This document shows positions 19,781 through 27,544 of a stretch of 35,240 nucleotides of DNA, piece after piece (within the stretch, counting starts at the first letter, position 1; the number at the start of each line of letters is the position of its first letter). Source of the DNA: Pseudomonadota bacterium (GTDB lineage Bacteria > Pseudomonadota > Alphaproteobacteria > Kiloniellales > JACOMY01). The DNA is taken from NCBI GenBank assembly GCA_029781795.1, contig JAKOWB010000218.1, positions 1 to 35,240 on the forward strand, given 5' to 3'. Under the pieces are notes generated by a model. It searched no databases. It saw only the letters and a list, made by a program, of their open reading frames with translations, and had not been told where the DNA came from. The position numbers and the translations under genes were made by a program.

Positions 19781-20641
19781 TCACGCGCCGGAGGGCCGGC
19801 CGCCGCGCCCCACCCAGGCCTGGCCGAGCGCCGTGATCAGCGTCTGCACCAGGCCGATGGCGCCCGAGATCGGCTGGAGCTGGGCCGCCGCGTCCGCCTC
19901 GACGAAGAGCGCCAGCTGCGCATTGTGGGCAAGCGGACTGTCGGCCCCGTCGGTGATCGCCAGCACCCGCCGGCCGCTGACGTTGGCGTCGAGCACGGCA
20001 TCGACGACCGGCTGCGAGTAGGGCGGGAAGGCGATGGCGATCAGCAGGTCCTCGGGGCCCATGGTGCTGACCTGGGGGCCCGCCATGCCGCCGGTGAAGT
20101 CCAACGCGCTGCATGAATGCTCGGAACGGATCAGGCCGTACATCAGATAGGCGGCGATCGGCCGCGAGCGCCGCAGGCCCGCAACGTAGATGTGCCGCGC
20201 CGAGCGCATCATCTCGACCGCGTCGGCCAGGGTCTCGGGCGAACAGCTGCGGCCCAGACGCCGCAGCGCGGCGACCTGGGCCTCGATGCAGCTGTCGAGG
20301 ATCTCCTTCAGGTCGGGCGGGGTGAGGCGCCGGGCGTTCTGCTGCTCCACCTGATCGCGCACCTTGGCGGCGCCCTCGATCAGGCGCTGGCGGAAGACAC
20401 GCTGCAGATCGGAAAAGCCGGAGTAGCCGAATTCCTTGGCGAAGCGAATCAGCGTCGAAGGCTGGATGCCCAGCGTCTCGGCGATGGTGGAGGTGGTGTT
20501 GAGCGCAAAGCCGTTCGGCTCCTCCAGCGACGCGCGGGCGATCCGCTGCAGATGCGGGCTGAGGTCCGGGAAACGCTCCCTGACACGGCGCCGCAAGGCC
20601 TCGAAGGTTTCCGGACTGGCGCCGTTCGCCGGCTCATTCAT
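19781..20641 (-). CDS. RpiR/MurR-family transcriptional regulator
   Basis: A 286-residue regulator with an N-terminal HTH_6 domain ('TTSTIAETLGIQPSTLIRFAKEFGYSG' region, about residues 45-75) and a C-terminal SIS sugar-phosphate-binding domain (about 125-265; 'HIYVAGLRRSRPIAAYL', 'AIAFPPYSQ', 'VLAITDGADSPLA'). Such proteins control sugar, polyol and amino-sugar catabolism and respond to phosphosugars or sugar acids. It is divergent from the transporter/catabolic operon, the usual position of a local regulator. ATG at 20641 is taken as start because it begins the family N-terminus; the frame is open upstream to the AT-rich promoter region, so the N-terminus is a little uncertain. Confidence 0.92.
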   Translation of the reverse strand: MNEPANGASPETFEALRRRVRERFPDLSPHLQRIARASLEEPNGFALNTTSTIAETLGIQPSTLIRFAKEFGYSGFSDLQRVFRQRLIEGAAKVRDQVEQQNARRLTPPDLKEILDSCIEAQVAALRRLGRSCSPETLADAVEMMRSARHIYVAGLRRSRPIAAYLMYGLIRSEHSCSALDFTGGMAGPQVSTMGPEDLLIAIAFPPYSQPVVDAVLDANVSGRRVLAITDGADSPLAHNAQLALFVEADAAAQLQPISGAIGLVQTLITALGQAWVGRGGRPSGA

Positions 20642-20721
20642 CGCACAGCTGCCCCGCCTCTTCACGCGGCCGATTCGCCCCTGTTCGCCCAGCATAGGAC
20701 GAACGCAGAGTCGCGTCGCCC

Positions 20722-20772
20722 CGTGTAGAGAATGAAAATTTCTTGACAAAAATCGAAAATTTTTTCAATTCT
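20722..20772. promoter_or_regulatory. Overlapping divergent promoters with candidate RpiR operators
   Basis: For the operon: TTGACA at 20743-20748, with a weak -10 AATTCT at 20767-20772. For the regulator: TTGTCA (complement of 20744-20749), a 16-base spacer and TACACG (complement of 20722-20727). The two -35 elements are thus the same bases read on opposite strands. On either side lie the palindromes GAAAATTTC (20734-20742) and GAAAATTTTTTC (20755-20766), starting 21 bases apart, about two helical turns. A dimeric RpiR protein bound here would block both promoters. Confidence 0.55.
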
Positions 20773-20868
20773 CTTTTCACGGCACCGGCCAGGATCCGAC
20801 CCAAGGTCCGACCGGGGGCCGGCAAGCCAGAAGCCCGACCAGAAGCGGGCGATCCCAGGGAGGAACTC

Positions 20869-22158
20869 ATGTTCAAGTCCAAGATCTCGCGCCGCCGCCT
20901 GCTCGGCTCGGCGGTCGCAGCGGGCGGGGCCACCGCGTTCTTCGGGCCTTGGAAGCACAACCGTGTCTATGCCGCCTCGACCGACAAGCCGATCCGCATC
21001 GGCCTGACGGCGGACGCCAGCGGCCAGTACGCCAACTCCGGCGCCAGCGACCGCCGCGGCATGATCATGGCGATCGACGAGGCCAACGCGAGGGGCGGTG
21101 TCCTCGGCCGCAAGATCGAGTACGTCCACATCGACACCGAGACCACGCCGGCGACCGGCAGCCGCGTCGCCGAGCGCATGATCACGCGCGAGGAGTGCGG
21201 CTTCCTGATCGGCGCGCTGAGCTCGGGCGTCGCCAACGCCATCGGCTAGGTGGCGCAGAAGTACGGCGTGCTCTACATGAACAGCAACTCCTCCTCGCCC
21301 ACCGAAAGCGGCGAGAACTGCCACCGCGTCAAGTTCGTGTGGGACGGCAACGGCGCCAACTTCGCCAAGGCGGCGATCAAGAACGCCATCGCCAGCTTCG
21401 GCAGCAAGTTCATGCTGCTGACCAACGACTATGTCTGGGGCCACGACACCGCGGCCGCCACCCGCAAGCTGCTCGACGAGTACGGCGGTACCGTGATCGA
21501 CGAGATTCTGGTGCCCCAAGGCACGCGCGATTTCACGGCCGCGCTGCTCAGCATCCAGCAGGCCAATCCCGACGTGGTCGCCGCGGCGGTCGGTGGCGAC
21601 GACCAGAAGGCCATGCGCCAGCAGGTGGCGCAACTCGGCATGGGGTCGAAGCCGGCCTGGATCAACAACCAGCAGGACTGGCCCGACGTCTATGGCCTGC
21701 CGGTCGACAACCTCTTCGGCGTCTTCGGCACCACCTGGTACTACCGCCTCGACCTGCCGGGCGTGGCCGAGTTCGTGCAGCGCTACCAGGCGGCCTTCCC
21801 CGAGACGGCGATGCGGGTTCCGGGCAACGTCTTCTACAACGGCTATATGTGCACCCGCGAACTGCTGGCCGCGGTGGAGCGCGCCGGCACCACCAACAAC
21901 ATCGCCGTCATCAAGGCGCTGGAAGGCCATGTCATGCCGGCCAAGGACCGCATGCAGCACTTCGATGCGATGATCGACCCGGTCACGCACCAGGTGCAGC
22001 AGACCATCTATCTGGCGACGGCCAACACCGCCCCGGCGGAGAAGGACGACCTCTTCACCATCCTGACGCAGTCGCCGCCCGACGTGGTGAAGGACACCGC
22101 CGCGCCCGGGGCCTGCAAGCTGGAAAGCTACGACGCGACGCCCACCTTCGACGCCTGA
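20869..22158 (+). pseudogene. LIV-type ABC transporter substrate-binding protein interrupted by in-frame amber codon
   Basis: The gene encodes a periplasmic binding protein of the leucine/urea/amide class (Peripla_BP_6 type), 429 codons in all. ATG at 20869 has GGAGG five bases upstream. The N-terminus has a twin-arginine signal ('KISRRRLLGSAVAAGG'), so the protein would be exported folded by Tat. Mature features include 'IRIGLTADASGQYANSG' and 'GGVLGRKIEYVHID'. Codon 127 (21247-21249) is TAG, after 'SSGVANAIG'. The same frame continues at once with 'VAQKYGVLYMNSNSSS' and is intact to TGA at 22158. Ordinary translation would give a 126-residue fragment. A single C-to-T change from CAG is the simplest cause. 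Reinitiation at the GTG right after TAG would give a part lacking the export signal. The rest of the operon is intact. Confidence 0.85.
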
Positions 22159-22177
22159 TTCACGGCGTCAGCGAGAA

Positions 22178-22211
22178 GCCGCGGCCGGGCCGTCCGACGC
22201 CCGGTCGCGGC
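22178..22211 (+). repeat. Strong stem-loop between binding-protein and permease genes
   Basis: A 13-bp inverted repeat (arms 22178-22190 and 22199-22211, one G-U pair, 8-base loop) lies in the 89-base gap after the binding-protein stop. No T-run follows. Hairpins at this place in ABC operons commonly protect the upstream mRNA and allow the binding protein to be made in excess over the membrane parts. Confidence 0.6.
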
Positions 22212-22247
22212 CCCTTGTCCCGAACGGCTGAGCGCCGGAAGGCCCCT

Positions 22248-23168
22248 ATGCTCGCGCTGCTTCCCCACATCGTCAACGGACTGACGCTCGGCCTGCTGTT
22301 CGCGCTGATCGCGCTGGGCTTCATGCTGATCGTCGGGGTGATGGAGGTGATCAACCTGGCGCACGGGTCGCTCTTCACCCTGGGCGCCTATCTGGCGCTC
22401 TCTACCATCGGTGCCGACTGGTTCGCCGGCACCGGCTTCGGCGGCTGGTGGCTCGGCCTGCCGGTGGTCGCGCGCTATGTCGTGGCGCTCGCGCTCGGCC
22501 CCTTGATGGCCGGCGCCGCCGGGCTGCTGCTCGAACTCTGCCTGCGCCCGACCTACGGCAAGGCGCCGCTCTATGGCCTGCTGCTGACCTTCGGCGCGGC
22601 ATTGGTGATCGAAGAGGTGATTCGCCTGGTCTGGGGCACCGGCGAGCAGCACCTGCCGATCCCGGCGGAGGTCGACGGCGCCTTCCTGCTGGGCGGCCTC
22701 ATCTTCTCCACCTACAAGTTCTTCGCCGCCGGCTTCAGCATCGTCGCCATCCTGGGCGTCTGGCTGTTCCTCGAGCGCACGCCCTATGGCGCCATCATCA
22801 AGGCCGGCGCGCACGACAGCGAGATGGTGCGCGCGCTGGGCTATGACCTGGCCAAGTTGCGCCTGCTGGTATTCGGCTTCGGCGCGGCGCTGGCCGGCTT
22901 GGCCGGCGTCGTCATGGCGCCGATCTGGGGCCTGCGGCCGCACCTCGGCATCGATGTGGTGATCCCTGCCTTCCTGATCATCGTCATCGGCGGCGTCGGC
23001 AGCTTCTGGGGCGCGGTGATCGCCGCCCTTCTGGTCGGCCTGGCGGTCGGCGTCACCGGCGCCTACGCGCCGGCCTGGTCGCTGCTGTCGATGTACGTCC
23101 TGCTGGTGCTGGTGCTCGGGTCCCGCTCGCGCGGCCTGCTGGGCCGCAAGAGCGCGCTGGAAAACTGA
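22248..23168 (+). CDS. LIV-type ABC transporter permease (LivH-like)
   Basis: A 306-residue inner-membrane permease of the BPD_transp_2 family with about eight helices. 'NGLTLGLLFALIALGFMLIVGVMEVINLAHG' spans 22275-22367 and carries the typical LivH opening; 'FGFGAALAGLAGVVMAP' and 'VIGGVGSFWGAVIAALLVG' form the ATPase-coupling and C-terminal segments. The ATG at 22248 has GGAAGG five bases upstream. It forms the translocation pore with the next gene. Genes from here to the aldehyde dehydrogenase are closely packed on one strand. Confidence 0.93.
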   Translation: MLALLPHIVNGLTLGLLFALIALGFMLIVGVMEVINLAHGSLFTLGAYLALSTIGADWFAGTGFGGWWLGLPVVARYVVALALGPLMAGAAGLLLELCLRPTYGKAPLYGLLLTFGAALVIEEVIRLVWGTGEQHLPIPAEVDGAFLLGGLIFSTYKFFAAGFSIVAILGVWLFLERTPYGAIIKAGAHDSEMVRALGYDLAKLRLLVFGFGAALAGLAGVVMAPIWGLRPHLGIDVVIPAFLIIVIGGVGSFWGAVIAALLVGLAVGVTGAYAPAWSLLSMYVLLVLVLGSRSRGLLGRKSALEN

Positions 23169-23172
23169 GCCC

Positions 23173-24168
23173 ATGATCACGCTGTCCGACATTCCGCGCC
23201 GTGGCGGCTCGCCCTTCACCTGGCCGATGGGACTGTTCCTCGCCGGCCTGGCGACGGCGCCGCTCTGGCTGGCGCCCATCGGCCTCTACCAGTACCTCGG
23301 GGTGGAGATCGCCATCTGGATCCTCTTCGCCCTCGGCTTCAACCTGCTGTTCGGCTACATCGGGCTGCATTCCTTCGGCCACGGCGCCTATCTCGGCATC
23401 GGCGCCTATGCCTTCGGGCTGTTCCAGCAGCAGGTCGATGTCAGCCTCTGGGGCGGGCTGGGCGCGGCGGTGCTGGCGGCCACGCTGGCCGGCGCGCTGG
23501 TCGGCGCCTGCCTGTCGCATCGCCGCGGCATCTACTTCGCGCTGATGAGCATCGGCTTCGGCCAGCTCTTCTGGTTCTCCGCCATCAAGCTGCGCGGGAT
23601 CACCGGCGGCGAGGACGGGCTGCTCGGCATCCCACGCCCCGACCTGGTGATCGGCGGCTGGCGCGTGGACCTGGACGACAACGCCGCCTTCTACTGGTTC
23701 GTCGCCGCCATCGCCGGCCTGGTGACGCTGATCCTGTGGCGCCTGGCCAACGCGCCCTTCGGCCGGGTGCTGCAGGCGATCCGGCAGAACGAGACCCGCG
23801 CCCGCTTCGTCGGCTACGACGTCTGGCGCTACAAGTGGGCCACCTTCACGCTCTCGGCCGCCATCGCCGGCCTGGCCGGCGGCCTCTTCGCCATGGCGCA
23901 GCAGAGCGCCTATCCCGATGTCATGAGCCTGCACCAGTCCGGCCTCATCGTGATGATGGTGCTGGTGGGCGGCGGGCTGGTCAGCTTCTGGGGCCCGGTG
24001 CTGGGGGTGCTGCTCTACTTCATCGCCCGCGATGTGCTGGGTGGCCTGACCGAGACCTGGCTGCTGTGGTACGGCCTGATGTTCGTGGTCATGGTGATGC
24101 TGCGCCCGGAAGGCCTCGCCGGCCTGCTGTGGCGCCGCCGCCGCCCGGCGCCTTTGGGCGAGGCCTGA
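23173..24168 (+). CDS. LIV-type ABC transporter permease (LivM-like)
   Basis: A 331-residue second permease with about nine membrane helices. 'FALGFNLLFGYIGLHSFGHGAYLGIGAYA' (23329-23415) is the usual LivM signature region, and 'NETRARFVGYDVWRYKW' matches the cytoplasmic coupling loop. The C-terminal basic tail 'LLWRRRRPAP' is cytoplasmic. It begins four bases after the LivH stop and ends one base before the LivG start. Confidence 0.93.
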   Translation: MITLSDIPRRGGSPFTWPMGLFLAGLATAPLWLAPIGLYQYLGVEIAIWILFALGFNLLFGYIGLHSFGHGAYLGIGAYAFGLFQQQVDVSLWGGLGAAVLAATLAGALVGACLSHRRGIYFALMSIGFGQLFWFSAIKLRGITGGEDGLLGIPRPDLVIGGWRVDLDDNAAFYWFVAAIAGLVTLILWRLANAPFGRVLQAIRQNETRARFVGYDVWRYKWATFTLSAAIAGLAGGLFAMAQQSAYPDVMSLHQSGLIVMMVLVGGGLVSFWGPVLGVLLYFIARDVLGGLTETWLLWYGLMFVVMVMLRPEGLAGLLWRRRRPAPLGEA

Positions 24169-24169
24169 G

Positions 24170-24913
24170 ATGGCGCTCTTCACCGCCCGGAACATCCAGA
24201 AGCGCTTCGGTGCCCGCGTGGTGCTGGAGAACATCTCGCTCGCCATCGAGGCCGGCACGGTGCACGGCATCATGGGCCCCAACGGCGCCGGCAAGACCAC
24301 CTGCTTCCACGTGCTGACCGGCCAGCACCGCCCCGATGCCGGCCGCATCACCTTCGACGGGCGGGACATCACCGGGCTGCCGCCGCACCGCATCGCCCGC
24401 CTGGGCGTCTCGCGCTCGTTCCAGATCATGAACCTCTTCGACGACACCGTCGTGCTGGAGAACGTGCTGCTCGCCCTGCCGGCCTTCCGCGCCATCGGCC
24501 GCAGCCCGGTACGCCAGGTCTTCGGCGATACCGGGCTGACCGACCGGGCGCTGGCGGTGCTGGCGCTGGTCGGCCTCGAGGGGCGGGCCTGGGACAAGGC
24601 CAAGGCGCTGTCCTACGGCGACCGCCGGGCGCTGGAGATCGCCGTCGCCCTGGCGGCGGAGCCGCGCATCCTCTTCCTGGACGAGCCGACGTCGGGCCTG
24701 GGGGCCGAGGCGACGCGCAACCTGGCCGGCCTGATCCAGCGGCTGCGCAGCCGCTACACCATCGTGCTGATCGAGCACGACATGCGCTTCCTGTTCGACC
24801 TGGCCGACCGCATCTCGGTGATCCACTGGGGCCAGGTGATCGCCGAGGACACGCCGGCCGCGCTGCGAGCCAACAAGTGGGTGGCGCGCTCCGCCCTGGG
24901 CGGGACGGCATGA
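24170..24913 (+). CDS. LIV-type ABC transporter ATP-binding protein (LivG-like)
   Basis: A 247-residue cytoplasmic ATPase with a complete set of ABC motifs: Walker A 'GPNGAGKTT', Q-loop region 'SRSFQIMNLFDD', signature 'LSYGDRRALEIA', Walker B 'ILFLDEP', D-loop 'SGLGAEA' and H-switch in 'VLIEHDMRF'. The signature is the LSYG form usual in LivG. It should power import together with LivF. Its TGA overlaps the LivF ATG. Confidence 0.94.
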   Translation: MALFTARNIQKRFGARVVLENISLAIEAGTVHGIMGPNGAGKTTCFHVLTGQHRPDAGRITFDGRDITGLPPHRIARLGVSRSFQIMNLFDDTVVLENVLLALPAFRAIGRSPVRQVFGDTGLTDRALAVLALVGLEGRAWDKAKALSYGDRRALEIAVALAAEPRILFLDEPTSGLGAEATRNLAGLIQRLRSRYTIVLIEHDMRFLFDLADRISVIHWGQVIAEDTPAALRANKWVARSALGGTA

Positions 24914-25608
24914 TGCTGGAGGTCCGGGACATCGAGACTTTCTATGGCGAGACGCAGGCCCTGTTCGGGCCCTCGCTTCGCGTCGGCGAGGCCGAGATCG
25001 TCGCGTTGCTGGGCCCCAACGGCGCCGGCAAGACGACGCTGCTGCGCTCAGTCCTCGGCCTCTCGCCACCGCGGCGCGGGCGGATCAGCTTCGACGGGCG
25101 GGACATCACCCGCCTGCCGACGCATCGCATCGCCCGGATGGGCGTCGGCTGGGTGCCGGACGACCGCCGCGTCTTCCCCACGCTGACGGCGGCGCGCAAC
25201 CTCGGTCTCGGCACCCGCAGGACGCGCTTTCGCGCCTGGAGCCAGGCCGAGATGTGCGAGATCTTTCCCGCCCTGCCGCACCTGCTGGCGCGCGAGTGCG
25301 AGACCATGTCGGGCGGCGAGCTGCAGATGGTGGCCATCTCGCGCGCGCTGCTCGGCTCGCCCGGCATCGTGCTGTTCGACGAACCCAGCCAGGGCCTGGC
25401 GCCCAAGATCGTGCAGGACGTGCTGCGCACGCTGCGCCGTCTCAAGGCCGAAGGCCTCTCGGTCCTGCTGGTGGAGCAGAACGCCCTGGCGGCGCTGGAG
25501 GTCGCCGACCGCGTCTATGTGCTGGACCGCGGCCGCATCACGCATGAGGGGCCGGCCCGCGCGCTGCTCGACGACGTGGCGCTGCGGCGCCGCCTGATCG
25601 GGATCTAG
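24910..25608 (+). CDS. LIV-type ABC transporter ATP-binding protein (LivF-like)
   Basis: A 232-residue ATPase with Walker A 'GPNGAGKTT', a 'WVPDDRRVFPTLT' Q-loop region (the glutamine is replaced here by Asp), signature 'MSGGELQMVAISRAL', Walker B 'IVLFDEP', 'SQGLAPKIV' D-loop region and the segment 'VLLVEQNALAAL', which has Gln in place of the switch His as LivF proteins normally do. The start ATGATG at 24910 overlaps LivG's stop (ATGA); an earlier in-frame start at 24877 would only add LivG-overlapping residues. The truncated third ATPase begins three bases after its stop. Confidence 0.93.
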   Translation: MMLEVRDIETFYGETQALFGPSLRVGEAEIVALLGPNGAGKTTLLRSVLGLSPPRRGRISFDGRDITRLPTHRIARMGVGWVPDDRRVFPTLTAARNLGLGTRRTRFRAWSQAEMCEIFPALPHLLARECETMSGGELQMVAISRALLGSPGIVLFDEPSQGLAPKIVQDVLRTLRRLKAEGLSVLLVEQNALAALEVADRVYVLDRGRITHEGPARALLDDVALRRRLIGI

Positions 25609-25611
25609 GCC

Positions 25612-26235
25612 ATGACCGCGATGCTGCAGGTGCGGGGACTGGAGAAGGTCTATACCCGTGGGCGCTTCGACCGCACGCCCACCTTCCGCCTGACCGCCGA
25701 CTTCTCCGTCGAGACGCCGGGCATCGTCGGCATGATGGGACCCAACGGTTCCGGCAAGACCACGCTGTTCGAGCTGATCACCGGCTCCAACCGCCCGAGC
25801 GCCGGGCAGGTGCTGGTGCGGGGGCGCGACATCCACAAGGTCCGCACCGACCAGCGCGATCGCCTGGCGATCCACTATCACCAGTCCTACCAGGTGCGGC
25901 ACTTCCGCAGCTTCACGCCCAACCTGCTGCTGCGGCCGGCCGGGTCCGACTATCCGCTGGTCCACCTCTTCGACGAGCCGCAGTTCAACACCCAGGACGG
26001 CTACATCGGCTTCATGCTGGAGTTCTTCCGCCGGCTGCGCGCCGAAGGCCGGCTGGTGTTCCTCTGCGTGCACCCGAACGAGCGTTTCCATCTCGAGATC
26101 CTGCAGGAGATCTGCGAGCGCTTCGTCTTCGTCCAGCAGGGCAGCGTGACGCCGCTGGCCGACTATGCCGCGCTGCTGGCGCACGCGCCGGCCCGCGCCT
26201 ATCTGGGCGACCTGCTGGCGGAGCGCGCGGCATGA
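25612..26235 (+). CDS. Third ABC-type ATP-binding protein lacking the signature subdomain
   Basis: A 207-residue ABC ATPase relative. Walker A 'GPNGSGKTT' is at 43-51, a Q-loop-like Gln at about 91 ('HYHQSYQ'), Walker B 'LVHLFDEP' at 116-123, and a switch-type His at 154 ('LVFLCVHPN'). Only about 30 residues separate the Q-loop from Walker B; the LivF next door has about 75. The missing part is the helical subdomain with the LSGGQ signature. The reading frame is clean and the gene is joined to the cupin by an ATGA overlap, so this looks like a stable protein form and not decay. It cannot make a standard signature-to-Walker A sandwich with itself. It may bind ATP as a regulatory or accessory subunit of the importer, which is inference. 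Confidence 0.85.
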   Translation: MTAMLQVRGLEKVYTRGRFDRTPTFRLTADFSVETPGIVGMMGPNGSGKTTLFELITGSNRPSAGQVLVRGRDIHKVRTDQRDRLAIHYHQSYQVRHFRSFTPNLLLRPAGSDYPLVHLFDEPQFNTQDGYIGFMLEFFRRLRAEGRLVFLCVHPNERFHLEILQEICERFVFVQQGSVTPLADYAALLAHAPARAYLGDLLAERAA

Positions 26236-26546
26236 GCTGCTTCCGCCCCGGAGCCTATCCCCTGCCGGTTTCGCACGCCGCGGTGCGGGCGGATCATCCG
26301 GGCTTCACCTTCGGCGTGTTTCGCGATCCGCTGGGCCAGGTCTGGGCCGATTTCGTGCATGCGCAGGACGAGTTCGTCGTGGTGGCCGAAGGCAGCGTCG
26401 AGATCGAGGTGGCCGGCGAGGTCGCGCTCTGCGGTCCCGGCGACCTGGTCCGCATCCCGGCCGGTGCGCGCCACAGCCTGCGTACCGCCCGGAGCTCGGG
26501 CAGCGTCTGGCTCTACGGCTACGGACACTTCGGAGGCGAGGCATGA
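26232..26546 (+). CDS. Small cupin-domain protein
   Basis: A 104-residue single-domain cupin. Its core is 'DEFVVVAEGSVEIEVAGEV' followed by 'GDLVRIPAGARHSLRTA'. The first motif of classic metal cupins (two His and a Glu) is reduced: 'HAQDEFVVVAEG' offers only one His upstream and a Glu, and the second motif has 'GARHS'. It could bind a metal and act as a sugar isomerase, epimerase or lactone-handling helper, or be a ligand-binding protein. ATGA overlaps at both ends couple it to the truncated ATPase and the dehydrogenase. Confidence 0.85.
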   Translation: MSCFRPGAYPLPVSHAAVRADHPGFTFGVFRDPLGQVWADFVHAQDEFVVVAEGSVEIEVAGEVALCGPGDLVRIPAGARHSLRTARSSGSVWLYGYGHFGGEA

Positions 26547-27544
26547 GCGCGCGACCCCGCGTGGCCCTGGTCGGGGCCGGGATGATCAGCCTCTACCACC
26601 TGCGGGCCTGGCAGGGCGCCGGCGCCGAGGTGGTGGCGATCTGCGACCTCGATCCGGCCAAGGCCGCCGCGCGCGCCGCCGCGTTCGGCATCGCCCGCGT
26701 GTACCAGTCGCCCGAGGCGCTGTTCGCCGCCGGTGGCTTCGAATGCGTCGATATCGCCGCTTCGGTCGGCGCGCACGCCCCGGTGGCCCGCCTCGCCGCC
26801 GACCACGGCGTCCACATCATGGTGCAGAAGCCGCTGTGCGAAACCGTCGCCGAGGCCGAGGCGCTGGTGACCTGTGTGGGTGCGCGGGTGCGTTTCATGG
26901 TGCGCGAGAACTATCGCTTCCGGCCGCACTACATGACGGTGCGGCGCTGGATCGACGAGGGCCGCATCGGCAGGCCGCGGCACGCTGCGATCTCCTGCCG
27001 CGGCTCGGGCCTCTGTCCGCGGCCGGGCGAGGTGCCCTTCCTGATCCAGCGGCAGCCCTATCTCACCGGCTTCAAGCGCAACCTGGTCTTCGAGACCATG
27101 ATCCATCACCTCGATGTGCTGCGCTGTCTGCTCGGGCCGCTCCGCGTGGTGGCGGCCCGCCTCAACCGCCTGGCCGAGGGCCTGCCGGGCGAGGACACCG
27201 CGGCCATCCTGCTCGAAGGCGCCGAGGGCCTCATCGCCACCGCCGACGGCAGCCTCTGCGCCCCCGGCTATCCGCCCTTGCATGGCGACCGGCTGGAGGT
27301 GATCGGCACCCGCGGCACCGTGGTGATGGAGCTGAACCGCGTCTACCTCGTCGGCGCCGAACAGGACGCGGTCGAGGTCGACCTGCTCGGCCGCTATCAG
27401 GAGTGTTTCACCACCGCCATGACCGCCTTCCTGGCGGGCCTGCGCGACGGCACGCCCTTCGAGACCGACCGCCTCGACAATCTGGAGACACTACGCCTGA
27501 TGGAAAGCGTCTATCGGGCCGCGGGAGTGCAGGTGACCCCATGA
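26543..27544 (+). CDS. Gfo/Idh/MocA-family NAD(P)-dependent dehydrogenase
   Basis: A 333-residue oxidoreductase. The Rossmann fold opens with 'RVALVGAGMISLYHLRAW' and has an acidic end to strand 2 ('AICDLDPAK'), which favours NAD. The family motif E-K-P appears as 'VQKPLCE', with Gln in place of Glu. The C-terminal domain carries 'FETMIHHLDVLRCLLG', whose His-His-x-Asp supplies the catalytic site. Family members oxidise sugars, inositols or sugar acids at a ring or chain hydroxyl. Start and stop both sit in ATGA overlaps with neighbours. It is the first candidate enzyme of the catabolic part of the operon. Confidence 0.92.
   Translation: MSARPRVALVGAGMISLYHLRAWQGAGAEVVAICDLDPAKAAARAAAFGIARVYQSPEALFAAGGFECVDIAASVGAHAPVARLAADHGVHIMVQKPLCETVAEAEALVTCVGARVRFMVRENYRFRPHYMTVRRWIDEGRIGRPRHAAISCRGSGLCPRPGEVPFLIQRQPYLTGFKRNLVFETMIHHLDVLRCLLGPLRVVAARLNRLAEGLPGEDTAAILLEGAEGLIATADGSLCAPGYPPLHGDRLEVIGTRGTVVMELNRVYLVGAEQDAVEVDLLGRYQECFTTAMTAFLAGLRDGTPFETDRLDNLETLRLMESVYRAAGVQVTP

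Noticed and set aside
19770..19787. CGCGTCA tandem repeat next to the tRNA
   Set aside because: Only two and a half copies of a GC-rich 7-mer, and it overlaps the end of the RpiR gene.
21247..21249. Pyrrolysine or other recoded amber codon as the normal state
   Set aside because: Binding proteins of this class are not known to carry pyrrolysine, no pyl genes are in the window, and the sequence after TAG has no evident recoding structure. A point mutation or sequence error is simpler, though it is kept open as a test.
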